Source: UBA4971 sp029551185
GTDB taxonomy: Bacteria > Bacillota > SHA-98 > UBA4971
Length of the DNA stretch: 64,000 bases
Direction of reading: 5' to 3'
NCBI GenBank assembly: GCA_035593725.1
Contig: DAOSZN010000001.1
Location: forward strand, 137,749 to 201,748
Position numbers and translations under genes: made by a program. This document shows positions 25,748-34,251 of the stretch, in pieces (the stretch's first letter is position 1; every line of letters begins with the position of its first letter). The notes beneath the pieces were generated by a model that saw nothing but the letters and a program-made list of their open reading frames with translations, was not told the DNA's origin and did not search any database.

Positions 25748-27130
25748 CTATGAGGTAATCGGCAGACTGAATGTGAATGTAGTGCCGAAGCCCGGTTCGC
25801 TTTCCGCCCAGATGGATCCCTTATGAGTTGTTATGATTCCCTTTGCGATGGCAAGGCCCAGTCCGGTGCCGCCTGTGGCCCGGTCGCGGGCCCTGTCAGT
25901 TCTATAGAAACGGTCGAAGACATGGGGCAAATCCTCTTTGGCAATTCCCGGTCCTGAATCTGTTACAGACACCAAAATGCTGTTATCAAGGCAGGATGCC
26001 GAGACAAAAATTCTTCCGCCGTCCGGAGTGTGGTGGACTGCGTTTGCCAACAAGTTAACAAGGACTTGAGCTATACGGTCCGGATCCGCTTGAATTTTGG
26101 GAAGCGCCTCTTCAATGTTTGTCTCCAAATGGATTCCCCGCGCGTCGGTCTCTGCAGCGAAAACCGAGGCGACTCGCATGATTACGTCCTCGATCCCGGT
26201 AAGCTGTAGGCTTAGGGGAAATCCCCCGGATTCCATTTGGCCGAGATGAAGAAGGTCCTCGACAATCCTGGCCAATCTAAGGACTTCGTCATGGAGAGAG
26301 ACTATTGTCTCTTGAGTCGGTTCTATAACGCCTTCTTGGATAGATTCGAGATTGCCACGAAGCACGGATAAAGGGGTTCGTAGCTCGTGAGCTACATCAG
26401 CCATGAGCTTATGACGGGCCTCTTCATTGGCTTTGAGGCTGTCCTGCATGAAACTGAAGGCATGAGCTACCTCTTCCATCTCATCACCGGCTGGGACTTG
26501 GATTTTGACATCGAAGTCGCCGGATGCCATTTTGCGGGCTGCTACCGCCAATTCGCTAAGTGGTTTGGACAGATGACGAGAGAAGATAAAAGCCAACCCT
26601 GTTCCGATTAGCGCGACGATAGCACATCCGATTATAGACGATGTTGTCATTCGACGTAGAAATGCTGATTCCAGGGTCATAAGACCTTTTTGAAACTCAG
26701 TTACTATCGCAACTGAACCTACGACCTTTCCATTAACTGTAATAGGCAACTTAAAAGGTGTAGCCTTCTCATTGAGAAAGAGTCCTACGTCTTGTCCGAT
26801 GGAATCAGCGATGATTCTACCTGTTTCGTCTGCGAGGAGGATTCTTTCAGGGCCTGCTGTCGCAGGAGGCATCATAAGGCGTCTCGGCAAACCCCTTCCG
26901 CGCACGAATTGCGTAGCTCTTATCAGAGCGTTGACACCTTCCCATGAACCTTGCTGAGTGTAATAAGCAGCAAGCAGCCTTTGCCATTGGGTAGCCCTGG
27001 CTTCATTGTTGCTGCGTACGTACCAATCAAACAATGAGCGTGTGGTAAAACTCCAAAGGACCGCTGTTACTACAGAGCTTAGTACAGCAATGGAAAGGAA
27101 CGCTATAAGAAGTTTCCGCCTAATTGTCAC
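25748..27130 (-). CDS. membrane sensor histidine kinase
   Basis: The 460-residue kinase has membrane helices at about 7-28 and 163-184, an extracytoplasmic sensor of about 130 residues between them, a HAMP region (SRHLSKPLSELAVAARKMASGDF), a HisKA domain with H-box DVAHELRTPLS (His248) and a HATPase domain with VNLLANAVHHTPDGG (N box), DSGPGIAKEDLPHVFDRFYR and GGTGLGLAIAKGI. It lies 54 bp downstream of its response regulator on the same strand. The signal sensed is not evident. Confidence 0.95.
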   Translation of the reverse strand: MTIRRKLLIAFLSIAVLSSVVTAVLWSFTTRSLFDWYVRSNNEARATQWQRLLAAYYTQQGSWEGVNALIRATQFVRGRGLPRRLMMPPATAGPERILLADETGRIIADSIGQDVGLFLNEKATPFKLPITVNGKVVGSVAIVTEFQKGLMTLESAFLRRMTTSSIIGCAIVALIGTGLAFIFSRHLSKPLSELAVAARKMASGDFDVKIQVPAGDEMEEVAHAFSFMQDSLKANEEARHKLMADVAHELRTPLSVLRGNLESIQEGVIEPTQETIVSLHDEVLRLARIVEDLLHLGQMESGGFPLSLQLTGIEDVIMRVASVFAAETDARGIHLETNIEEALPKIQADPDRIAQVLVNLLANAVHHTPDGGRIFVSASCLDNSILVSVTDSGPGIAKEDLPHVFDRFYRTDRARDRATGGTGLGLAIAKGIITTHKGSIWAESEPGFGTTFTFSLPITS

Positions 27131-27184
27131 AGCTGCTATACCGCCTCTCTTGCAGTCTTGTCGTTTCCATGCAGTGGAGGTCTC

Positions 27185-27871
27185 TTAAGGAACAAGTTTA
27201 TACCCGACGCCGTAGACTGTCTGAAGGCGCTTGGGATTAGCAGGGTCATCCTCAATCTTTTTACGTAGATTGCTGACATGTGTATCAATGGATCTTTCGT
27301 AGCCTATATAAGCCTCGCCAAGGGATGCGTTGACCAACTGAAGGCGGCTGGCTACTCTGCCCGGCCTTTCCGCAAGGAAAAGCAGGATAGAGAACTCAGT
27401 GGGCGTCAGAGCTGCTTCACGGCCTGACACTGTCACCTGATGGCCGTCTACATCTATTGCTATGTCGCCGACTTTCAGGACGCCTTTCCGGTCTTCAATG
27501 CCTTTGCCTACCCGCCTGAGGACTGCCCTGACCCGCGCGGCCAGTTCTCTTAGGCTAAACGGTTTTGTCACGTAATCATCAGCCCCGAGCTCCAATCCGA
27601 GGACTCTGTCAATTTCATCTGACTTTGCAGTAAGCATAATTACGGGAACATCGCTCACTTGGCGGATTTCCTTACAGACATCGAATCCGCTCTTTCCCGG
27701 AAGCATCAGGTCCAGAATAATGAGATCAGGATTTACCCTGCGAGCGGTGTCGATGGCGGAAAGCCCGTCTTTTGCCCAGAATACCTCGTATCCCTGGGCC
27801 TCCAGATAGTCCCTGATGATATTACCGATTGCCTCTTCGTCGTCAATTACCAAAATCCTTACACTTTCCAT
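27185..27871 (-). CDS. OmpR/PhoB-family response regulator
   Basis: A 228-residue regulator. The receiver domain has the acidic pair at 10-11, the phosphoacceptor D54 in LIILDLMLPGKSG, the conserved T in MLTAKSD and K in YVTKPFSLREL. The C-terminal winged-helix domain shows LTPTEFSILLFLAERPGRVASR and DTHVSNLRKKIEDDPANPKRLQTVYGVGYKL. It forms an operon with the kinase. A PhoB/OmpR-style direct repeat upstream of the next gene is a possible target. Confidence 0.96.
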   Translation of the reverse strand: MESVRILVIDDEEAIGNIIRDYLEAQGYEVFWAKDGLSAIDTARRVNPDLIILDLMLPGKSGFDVCKEIRQVSDVPVIMLTAKSDEIDRVLGLELGADDYVTKPFSLRELAARVRAVLRRVGKGIEDRKGVLKVGDIAIDVDGHQVTVSGREAALTPTEFSILLFLAERPGRVASRLQLVNASLGEAYIGYERSIDTHVSNLRKKIEDDPANPKRLQTVYGVGYKLVP

Positions 27872-27956
27872 ATGTAGTCCACCTCTGGCCTCTGGTTTGA
27901 CTCCATGCCTGTATTTCCGTCATCCAATTGTATTCTCCCTCATGCTGAGAAAACTT

Positions 27957-27986
27957 GCAAGGGAAGGTCACAAAGCCTTCCCTTGC
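27957..27986 (-). terminator. intrinsic terminator after secreted protein gene
   Basis: An 11-bp perfect stem (GCAAGGGAAGG with CCTTCCCTTGC) and 8-base loop. On the minus strand it is followed by AAGTTTTCTC. It lies between the secreted-protein gene and the response regulator, so the two are probably separate transcripts. Confidence 0.8.
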
Positions 27987-28109
27987 ACAAGAGAATCGTG
28001 AAGTGTTAAGTGTTCTGAAATGCCGTGGGTTACTGTGCTTTTTAGGGCACATTCTTCTTGAGGCGCCGAGGTCTTTTATTATGGCCTCTTAAGACGTATT
28101 TTTGGGGTA

Positions 28110-28793
28110 TCAGTTATCAGGATTCTGAGTTTGCCCGCAGAAGGGACAGACTCCCCGGTCTTGGCCTTTTCCGAATCTAAGACCCTGTCTTAGGCCGACT
28201 TTCTGTCCTGCCTGGAATCCCTGGGAGAATCCTTTCATAAACCCCTGCTTGTCACCTGCGGATCGACCATGACCTGTATGGATACGAGACATGTTTTTGC
28301 CACTGATGTTCTGCCCGATACTCGGTCCGGTTTCGGGTGGCCCGATTTCTTTGCGGTTAAGCGCAAGCTTTAGGTCTTCTTCCATCTTGGCGATGGCTGT
28401 CCCTGCTTTCTCAGGGGCAAGCCTTCCTCCGGCGACCTGGGTGTCCAGGAATGCCTTCCGCTCTTCTAAGAGAGCGTCAACAAGCTCACTTTCACTGATG
28501 CCCTTCTCCGCAGCTATTTCCACGAAGGATTTGCCTTCGTGCCTGGCAGCAATCACGTCTTCAACTTTCATGTTAATGATTGATGCGATCTTAGCTATCA
28601 TTGGTGTTAGTTGCCTTCTGCCAAACGGCTTTGAATCCTGAGGAGTGATTTGTACAGGAACTTGCGAGGTTTCTTGCAGAGTAGCCTGAGGGGCTTCTTC
28701 CGCGAAAGCGAGACCTGTAGCAGACATTATAACTAACAGAGCAGTGATTATCGTTGCGATACCGGCAATACGAATCCTTGGCGCAGTTTTCAT
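28110..28793 (-). CDS. secreted DUF2680-like protein with C-terminal CxxC
   Basis: Not a protein with known function. The 227-residue product has a clear signal peptide (hydrophobic about 8-30, AFAEEA). Residues about 60-140 hold two helix-turn-like repeats (IASIINMKVEDVIAARHEGKSFVEIAAEKGIS, then LVDALLEERKAFLDTQVAGGRLAPEKA) of the kind found in DUF2680 proteins. The tail is rich in Gly, Gln and Lys (GFMKGFSQGFQAGQKVGLRQG), then ends CPFCGQTQ, a possible redox or metal pair. It has GGAGG before the ATG. Its place beside a two-component system and the repeat at 28860 suggest it is a regulated envelope protein. Confidence 0.7.
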   Translation of the reverse strand: MKTAPRIRIAGIATIITALLVIMSATGLAFAEEAPQATLQETSQVPVQITPQDSKPFGRRQLTPMIAKIASIINMKVEDVIAARHEGKSFVEIAAEKGISESELVDALLEERKAFLDTQVAGGRLAPEKAGTAIAKMEEDLKLALNRKEIGPPETGPSIGQNISGKNMSRIHTGHGRSAGDKQGFMKGFSQGFQAGQKVGLRQGLRFGKGQDRGVCPFCGQTQNPDN

Positions 28794-28820
28794 GAGTTTG
28801 ATCGCCTCCTTTCAAAACTT

Positions 28821-28877
28821 ATTATAGCTTGAGGTTTTCAAGGTCCGGCCTGGAAAATGTTAAGATAATATTAAGAT
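28821..28877 (-). promoter_or_regulatory. OmpR-type direct repeat and promoter of secreted protein gene
   Basis: TTAAGAT (28860-28866) and TTAAGAT (28871-28877) form a perfect direct repeat with an 11-bp period, the spacing used by dimeric OmpR/PhoB-family regulators. On the minus strand a perfect TATAAT stands at 28826-28821 with no good -35, so the repeat sits just upstream of the -35 place, as an activator site would. The adjacent regulator at 27185 is the obvious candidate; this is inference. Confidence 0.6.
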
Positions 28878-29077
28878 CTGTGAGACAGGGCTTGGAACTT
28901 CCGAGGAGATACATGGAATCTTTTGGGATCTCTTCAGGATCTTGCAGGCAACGTTAGAGATTCCAAAAGCGGCGTTCGGAACATTTTCTTTGTAGGCTTG
29001 GGAAGGATAATCAAAGTGAGGTGTCTAAAGGATCTAAACCTATTGTTTGGCAATGTTTATGTTTGGGGGGAAAGTCA

Positions 29078-30508
29078 ATGACTCATACAGGTGATGTTGT
29101 CGTCGGTAGAAGCGCTCATGGCATCCCCGGCCACGTTTTCAGAGAGTATGACATACGTGGAACGGTGGATAAGGATCTGACGCGCGAATTCGTCTACATG
29201 CTGGGAAGGGCTTTGGGTCGTCTTTACGCAAGTAAGAATGTGAAATCTGTCGCTGTCGGACGGGATGCAAGAGCAAGCTCTCCCGGATTCCGCGATGAAA
29301 TCGTCGGTGGGCTTACAAAAAGCGGAATTGATGTCTACGATATCGGGCTTGTCCCTACCCCTATACTTTACTACGCCTTATTCAATCTTGATGTAGGTGG
29401 AGGCGTGATGATCACAGGGAGCCATAACCCTCCAAATGAAAACGGTTTTAAGATATGTCTCGGCAAATCCACAATTTACGGCAGGGCAATTCAGGAGATC
29501 AGAGACATAATGGTAAATGAAGATTTTGTCTCGGGGAAGGACGGTACCTGCCGTTCAGTGTCTTTGAATGAGAAATACATCAACGAAATCTGCGAGGATC
29601 TTCATATCAAGCCGGATGGACGCAAGATAAAGGCGGTAGTGGACGCAGGCAATGGCACAGGCAACATTGTCGGGCCTGATCTCTATAGATGCATGGGTCA
29701 TGATGTCATAGAATTGTATTCGGAGCCTGATCCTGCTTTTCCTCATCATCATCCTGATCCGACAGTCCCTGAGAATCTTAGGGACCTTATCCTGAAAATG
29801 GCAGAGACAGGCGCAGAAGCGGGGATAGCTTTTGACGGAGACTCGGACAGGATCGGGGTGGTAACCGCAGGAGGCGATATTCTCTGGGGGGATCAACTCC
29901 TTATCATTTTTGGAAGGGATATTCTCATGCGGCAGCCTGGCGCAAAGATTATAGGCGAGGTTAAGTGTTCAGAAGCGTTATTTGAAGAGATTCGGAAGGC
30001 AGGCGGCACGCCTATCATGTGGAAAGTGGGCCATTCTCTCATCAAAGCGAAACTCAAAGAGGAAGAGGCTGCCCTTGCCGGTGAAATGAGTGGGCACCTG
30101 TTCTTTGCTGACAGGTACTATGGGTACGACGACGCTATATATGCAGGCGCAAGGCTCTTAGAACTGCTGTCCCGCTCGGAGATGAATCTTCAAGAAATAG
30201 CGAGGACCCTTCCAAAGATGTATAACACCCCTGAGATCCGACTGGAATGTCCGGAACACTTGAAACAGGCTGTAGTACAGCGCGTAGCAGCTGACTTCTC
30301 AAAGGATTTCCTTGTTCACCGCATAGACGGGGTGAGGGTCAAGTTCCCTCATGGATGGGGCCTTGTGAGAGCTTCAAATACCCAGCCTGTGCTTGTTTTA
30401 AGGTTTGAAGCTGCAAGCCCTGAGTATCTTGATGAGATATCAGCTGAAGTTCAAACAAAAGTGGAGGAAGCCCTGGCTGAACTGTCGGCCGCCCATTCGC
30501 AGCCTTAG
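29078..30508 (+). CDS. phosphomannomutase/phosphoglucomutase
   Basis: An alpha-D-phosphohexomutase that interconverts sugar 6- and 1-phosphates for glycan or glycogen synthesis. The 476-residue protein has the phosphoserine loop MITGSHNPPNENGFK, the metal loop AFDGDSDRIG, the sugar-binding GEMSGHLFF, and the C-terminal phosphate-binding RASNTQPVLVLRFEA. Together these match the bifunctional PMM/PGM group (AlgC-like), with FREYDIRG at the N-terminus. ATG 29078 follows GGGGGAAAG; an in-frame upstream start at 29021 is poor. It may feed glgA and galT-type steps found further on. Confidence 0.94.
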   Translation: MTHTGDVVVGRSAHGIPGHVFREYDIRGTVDKDLTREFVYMLGRALGRLYASKNVKSVAVGRDARASSPGFRDEIVGGLTKSGIDVYDIGLVPTPILYYALFNLDVGGGVMITGSHNPPNENGFKICLGKSTIYGRAIQEIRDIMVNEDFVSGKDGTCRSVSLNEKYINEICEDLHIKPDGRKIKAVVDAGNGTGNIVGPDLYRCMGHDVIELYSEPDPAFPHHHPDPTVPENLRDLILKMAETGAEAGIAFDGDSDRIGVVTAGGDILWGDQLLIIFGRDILMRQPGAKIIGEVKCSEALFEEIRKAGGTPIMWKVGHSLIKAKLKEEEAALAGEMSGHLFFADRYYGYDDAIYAGARLLELLSRSEMNLQEIARTLPKMYNTPEIRLECPEHLKQAVVQRVAADFSKDFLVHRIDGVRVKFPHGWGLVRASNTQPVLVLRFEAASPEYLDEISAEVQTKVEEALAELSAAHSQP

Positions 30509-30710
30509 GCTTGGTGCATTTCTGTACTCTTATGTTTCCAACAGATATTGTCTCATCTTAACCGACATGATCCTATGTGGGGACTGCTTGACGCTTACGT
30601 TGCCAAATACTCACATATGACCTGCGGATCACTGATGACTTCCGCACGGAACTTTTGCACGCTATATAAGGGTAACATATAAACTTGCTCATGAATCGCC
30701 CATGATTTGT

Positions 30711-30739
30711 TTGACATGTGCGGCATGATGATGTACACT
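30711..30739 (+). promoter_or_regulatory. sigma-A promoter for TrmB-type regulator gene
   Basis: A perfect TTGACA (30711-30716), a 17-bp spacer and TACACT (30734-30739). The 316-bp gap before the regulator otherwise holds only this promoter and the palindrome at 30757. Confidence 0.65.
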
Positions 30740-30756
30740 GCATATTATAATAGTGT

Positions 30757-30768
30757 TTCTATATAGAA
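30757..30768 (+). promoter_or_regulatory. 12-bp palindrome, candidate operator
   Basis: TTCTATATAGAA is a perfect palindrome lying just after the promoter at about +12 to +23, a good position for self-repression by the following TrmB-type regulator. The link is inference. Confidence 0.4.
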
Positions 30769-30824
30769 CTACGTTATCCTAACACAAACTACTGAAGGAT
30801 TACTATGATAAGGCAGTGAGAAAA

Positions 30825-31601
30825 ATGGATCCCATAAAGCCCCTATTGGATCTGGGGTTTACTGAATACGAAGCAAAGACATATTTCACCCTACTAAAGG
30901 TAAATCCCGCTACCGGATACCAGATCAGTAAAGAGGCCGGTATACCTAGGTCTATGGTGTATGAAGCCCTTGGGCGTCTTTTGAACCGTGGCGCAATCCT
31001 TGCTTTGCCACAGGGGGATACTACACGGTACGCCCCTGTTCCGATCAATGCTTTGCTTGATAGTCTAAGGCATACCTATGAAGACGCGTTGGACAGAGCC
31101 CATGAAAGCCTGTCCGGATACGAGAAGCCCGCGCCTTCAGAGCAGGTATGGAATATTGAAGGAAGAGAGGCTGTACTCAGTTGCGCACGGGAACTGATTC
31201 GCAACGCAAAAGGTGAGATAGTTTTATCAGCGAGTGATGAGACATTGCTTACGCTCCTTGTGGAACTCAGGGAGGCTCATGACAGGGGAGTCGACATCCG
31301 CATTCTGGTTTGTGGAGAGGCGGAAATTGAATTCGGGCAGGTCGTCAAGCATCCTCAAGCCGAAAGCGCACTTCAGCAGATTGAAGATAACATAGTCGTA
31401 GTAGTTGACGGGGCTCATGCGCTTATCGGAGGAGTTGGAAACGATGATACTGCAGTTTGGACCGGGAATCGACACCTCATTTTTATTTCCATGCAATATA
31501 TATGGCAGGAAATGTTTACACAGAAGGTATCAGAAAGATTGGGCAAAGACTTGCTTTGCGAATTAACCCCTGAAGAGAGAAAGGCGATATTCGGGCGTTG
31601 A
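30825..31601 (+). CDS. TrmB-family transcriptional regulator
   Basis: A 258-residue regulator. The N-terminal winged helix is typical of TrmB (LGFTEYEAKTYFTLL, YQISKEAGIPRSMVYEALGRLLNRGAI), followed by a coiled region and a C-terminal effector domain resembling the PLD-like TrmB_C fold (WNIEGREAVLSCARELIRNAKGEIVLSASDE). TrmB proteins often sense sugars. ATG 30825 is used; GTG 30816 is possible. It lies 30 bp before a P-type ATPase gene and probably shares its transcript. Confidence 0.88.
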   Translation: MDPIKPLLDLGFTEYEAKTYFTLLKVNPATGYQISKEAGIPRSMVYEALGRLLNRGAILALPQGDTTRYAPVPINALLDSLRHTYEDALDRAHESLSGYEKPAPSEQVWNIEGREAVLSCARELIRNAKGEIVLSASDETLLTLLVELREAHDRGVDIRILVCGEAEIEFGQVVKHPQAESALQQIEDNIVVVVDGAHALIGGVGNDDTAVWTGNRHLIFISMQYIWQEMFTQKVSERLGKDLLCELTPEERKAIFGR

Positions 31602-31631
31602 ACCTTATGAAGTCAGAGGAGAGAAAGGCAT

Positions 31632-34088
31632 ATGTCAGTTGAAGGTTACCAGACATATTCAGGTCAATTTGTCGGCCTGTCAGAGAGCCAGGTAGAAACG
31701 CGTAGAAAGGAATATGGCATGAACGCTCTTCCGGCTCGGAAGCGCCCATCGCGTATTGCCATCTTCTTATCGCAGTTCACGAACCCCCTTGTTTACGTGA
31801 TCTTAGGGGCAGCTATGATATCTCTGTTGTTAAAAGAATTCAAGGATTTCTATATAATCATGGCTGTTGTGCTCTTTGACGCGATATTAGGATATATCCA
31901 GGAACGTCAGGCGGAAGAGACTTATGAGAGTCTACGGAAGCTGGTGAAGCCCACAGCAACCGTGGTAAGGGACGGACATCGAAAAGAAGTAGACGTGACC
32001 GACCTTGTGCCCGGCGATGTGGTGATTCTAACTGCAGGCGATAGAATACCTGCTGACGGTATAGTTCTTGAAAGCGTGAGGATGGCAGCAGGCGAGGCTA
32101 TTCTCACCGGTGAGAGCGAGTCCATACGTAAGGACACTACTCCGGGGCAGAATGCTCTGTATATGGGCACGACAGTCCTCACAGGTCGAGGGATTATGCA
32201 GGTATCCCGTACAGGCAAGGATACTGAGCTGGGCAAGATAGCTACCAGTCTCTCCGAGACTGAGGATGAAGCTACTCCACTCCAGCTTAGGCTTGCTGAC
32301 TTCAGTCATACGCTTACGCGTCTTGTAATTGTTATTACAGCTGTTTTGTTTTTCATAGGTCTTGCAGGAGGCAGGCCTTTCCTGGAGATGGCTCGTGTAG
32401 CAGTTATACTTGCGATAGCTGCAATTCCTGAGGGGCTTCTGATTGCGGTAACTGTCATCTTAGTCATAGGAATGCGAAAGATCTTGAAACGCCAAGGACT
32501 CGTTAAACGATTGTTGGCTGTAGAGACATTAGGCTCAGTGACGACCATTTGCACAGACAAAACCGGCACATTAACGTACGGAGTAATGACAGTCTCAAAG
32601 GCAGACTTTGCCATGCACGACAGGGGTATCGAGGCCTTAGTATTGTGTAATAACCTGGAGGATTCTCTTGAGGTGGCACTTTGGGACTATGCGAAAGCAA
32701 GTGGAATCGAGGATCCGGAAGAATTTCAGAAGTCGTCAAAACGCATCGAAGAAGAGCCGTTCTCCAGCGAGATAAGATATATGCGTACAGTCAATGTTGT
32801 GCGTGGGAGCGAAGTAGCATATGTCAAGGGAGCTCCTGAAGTTGTAATTGCCATGTGTGGTCTTTCCGACGATGAGAAGGCAAAGATTCAAAAGACAGTT
32901 GAAGCATGGGCAGACGATGGTTTGAAGGTTCTGGGGATAGCAGTGAAAGAAGGCGGGGACTTCCAAGATCAATGCGGATACTCCTGGGCAGGGCTTGTCG
33001 GGATAGAGGATCCTATCCGTGATGAAGTGATAACATCTATCCGTTCATGTCAAGAAGCCGGCATAAAGGTGAAGATCATTACCGGCGATTACGAAAGGAC
33101 TGCTGTGAGCATAGCGAGGAGGCTGGGCCTTGCTGTTCCGTCAGAAGGAATCATTAATGGGGAAACCTTAAATGGCATAACTGATGAGGAACTTGCTGTT
33201 CGCGCAAAGGAAGCTACAGTTTTCGCACGGATATCACCGCATCAGAAACTTAGGATAGTGTCTGCGCTTCAAGCCTCAGGTGAAATAGTGGCTATGATCG
33301 GGGACGGGGTAAATGACGCGCCTGCCTTGAAGAAATCTAATATAGGTGTAGCAGTCGGCAACGCAACTGACGTAGCTAAGGAAGCATCTGATCTCATATT
33401 ACTTGACAGCAACTTCAAAACTATAGTAGCTGCGGTGGAAGAGGGTAGAGTGGTTTTTGACAACATAAGGAAAGTAGTCTCTTATACGCTTTCAAACTCA
33501 TTCGCAGAGATACTTCTGATATTCGGCGCTATGATCCTAAAGTGGCCTGCGCCTCTTACAGTGGCGCAGATTCTTTGGATACATCTTATTTGCGATGGTC
33601 CTGTAGACATGGTCCTCGGGTTTGAGCCTGCCGAAAACGGGATAATGAAAGAGAAGCCCAAACCTGTGTCTGAACCGATCTTGGGCAGGTTAGGCATCGG
33701 GCTCATCGCCGCAATCAGTATCACCGCTGCTTTGGCTTGTCTTGGAATGTTCGGCCATTATCTTTTCATACATGAGGATATCATTGTTGCAAGGAGTCTG
33801 TGTTTTGAGACTTTAGCCGTTATATCACTGGTGTACGTATTTGCTTATCGCAGTATGCGAAAGAGCATTTTCCATACCGGCCATTTGTTGAGTAACAAGC
33901 CTCTTCTGGTCTCTGTGGCAATAGGTTTTGTGTTTGCCATCGGGGCAATTCAAGTGCCTGCCTTAAGGCAAGCCTTAGGTCTTGTGACCCTGTCCACCCC
34001 GGAGTGGGGTATGGTATTTGCAGTCGCTTTTGCTCTCTTGATTATCGTAGAAGTCGGGAAACTACTTGCAATTAGCCGTAATCAGTAG
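31632..34088 (+). CDS. P2-type cation-translocating ATPase of unassigned ion
   Basis: An 818-residue ATP-driven ion pump. Seen: actuator LTGES at 158-162, M4 AAIPEGL at 264-269, phosphorylation loop CTDKTGTLT with D309, KGAPE, ITGDYERTA, and MIGDGVNDAPALK. There is no N-terminal heavy-metal domain. Overall it resembles bacterial Ca2+-ATPases, but ion-site residues differ: M5 has S623 and E626 (Asn and Glu in SERCA), and M6 reads WIHLICDGP with H651, C654 and D655 where SERCA has Asn, Thr and Asp. So calcium should not be assumed. Ten membrane helices are likely. It follows the TrmB regulator. Confidence 0.9.
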   Translation: MSVEGYQTYSGQFVGLSESQVETRRKEYGMNALPARKRPSRIAIFLSQFTNPLVYVILGAAMISLLLKEFKDFYIIMAVVLFDAILGYIQERQAEETYESLRKLVKPTATVVRDGHRKEVDVTDLVPGDVVILTAGDRIPADGIVLESVRMAAGEAILTGESESIRKDTTPGQNALYMGTTVLTGRGIMQVSRTGKDTELGKIATSLSETEDEATPLQLRLADFSHTLTRLVIVITAVLFFIGLAGGRPFLEMARVAVILAIAAIPEGLLIAVTVILVIGMRKILKRQGLVKRLLAVETLGSVTTICTDKTGTLTYGVMTVSKADFAMHDRGIEALVLCNNLEDSLEVALWDYAKASGIEDPEEFQKSSKRIEEEPFSSEIRYMRTVNVVRGSEVAYVKGAPEVVIAMCGLSDDEKAKIQKTVEAWADDGLKVLGIAVKEGGDFQDQCGYSWAGLVGIEDPIRDEVITSIRSCQEAGIKVKIITGDYERTAVSIARRLGLAVPSEGIINGETLNGITDEELAVRAKEATVFARISPHQKLRIVSALQASGEIVAMIGDGVNDAPALKKSNIGVAVGNATDVAKEASDLILLDSNFKTIVAAVEEGRVVFDNIRKVVSYTLSNSFAEILLIFGAMILKWPAPLTVAQILWIHLICDGPVDMVLGFEPAENGIMKEKPKPVSEPILGRLGIGLIAAISITAALACLGMFGHYLFIHEDIIVARSLCFETLAVISLVYVFAYRSMRKSIFHTGHLLSNKPLLVSVAIGFVFAIGAIQVPALRQALGLVTLSTPEWGMVFAVAFALLIIVEVGKLLAISRNQ

Positions 34089-34130
34089 ACGAAGAAATTA
34101 AGGATCCAAAACAAGACGGAAAGGTAAGGC

Positions 34131-34159
34131 TTGGTAAATCCTCTCAGTTAAGGTATCAT
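34131..34159 (+). promoter_or_regulatory. candidate promoter for diguanylate cyclase
   Basis: TTGGTA (34131-34136), 17-bp spacer and TATCAT (34154-34159), about 90 bp before the start codon. Confidence 0.45.
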
Positions 34160-34251
34160 ATAGATGACAGCCTTTCTTGTACGCTAATTGCAGTTTATTA
34201 GTAGTAGTGGAATTAGTCGGGCAAGAGAGTGTTTACCTGGAGGCTGAACCA

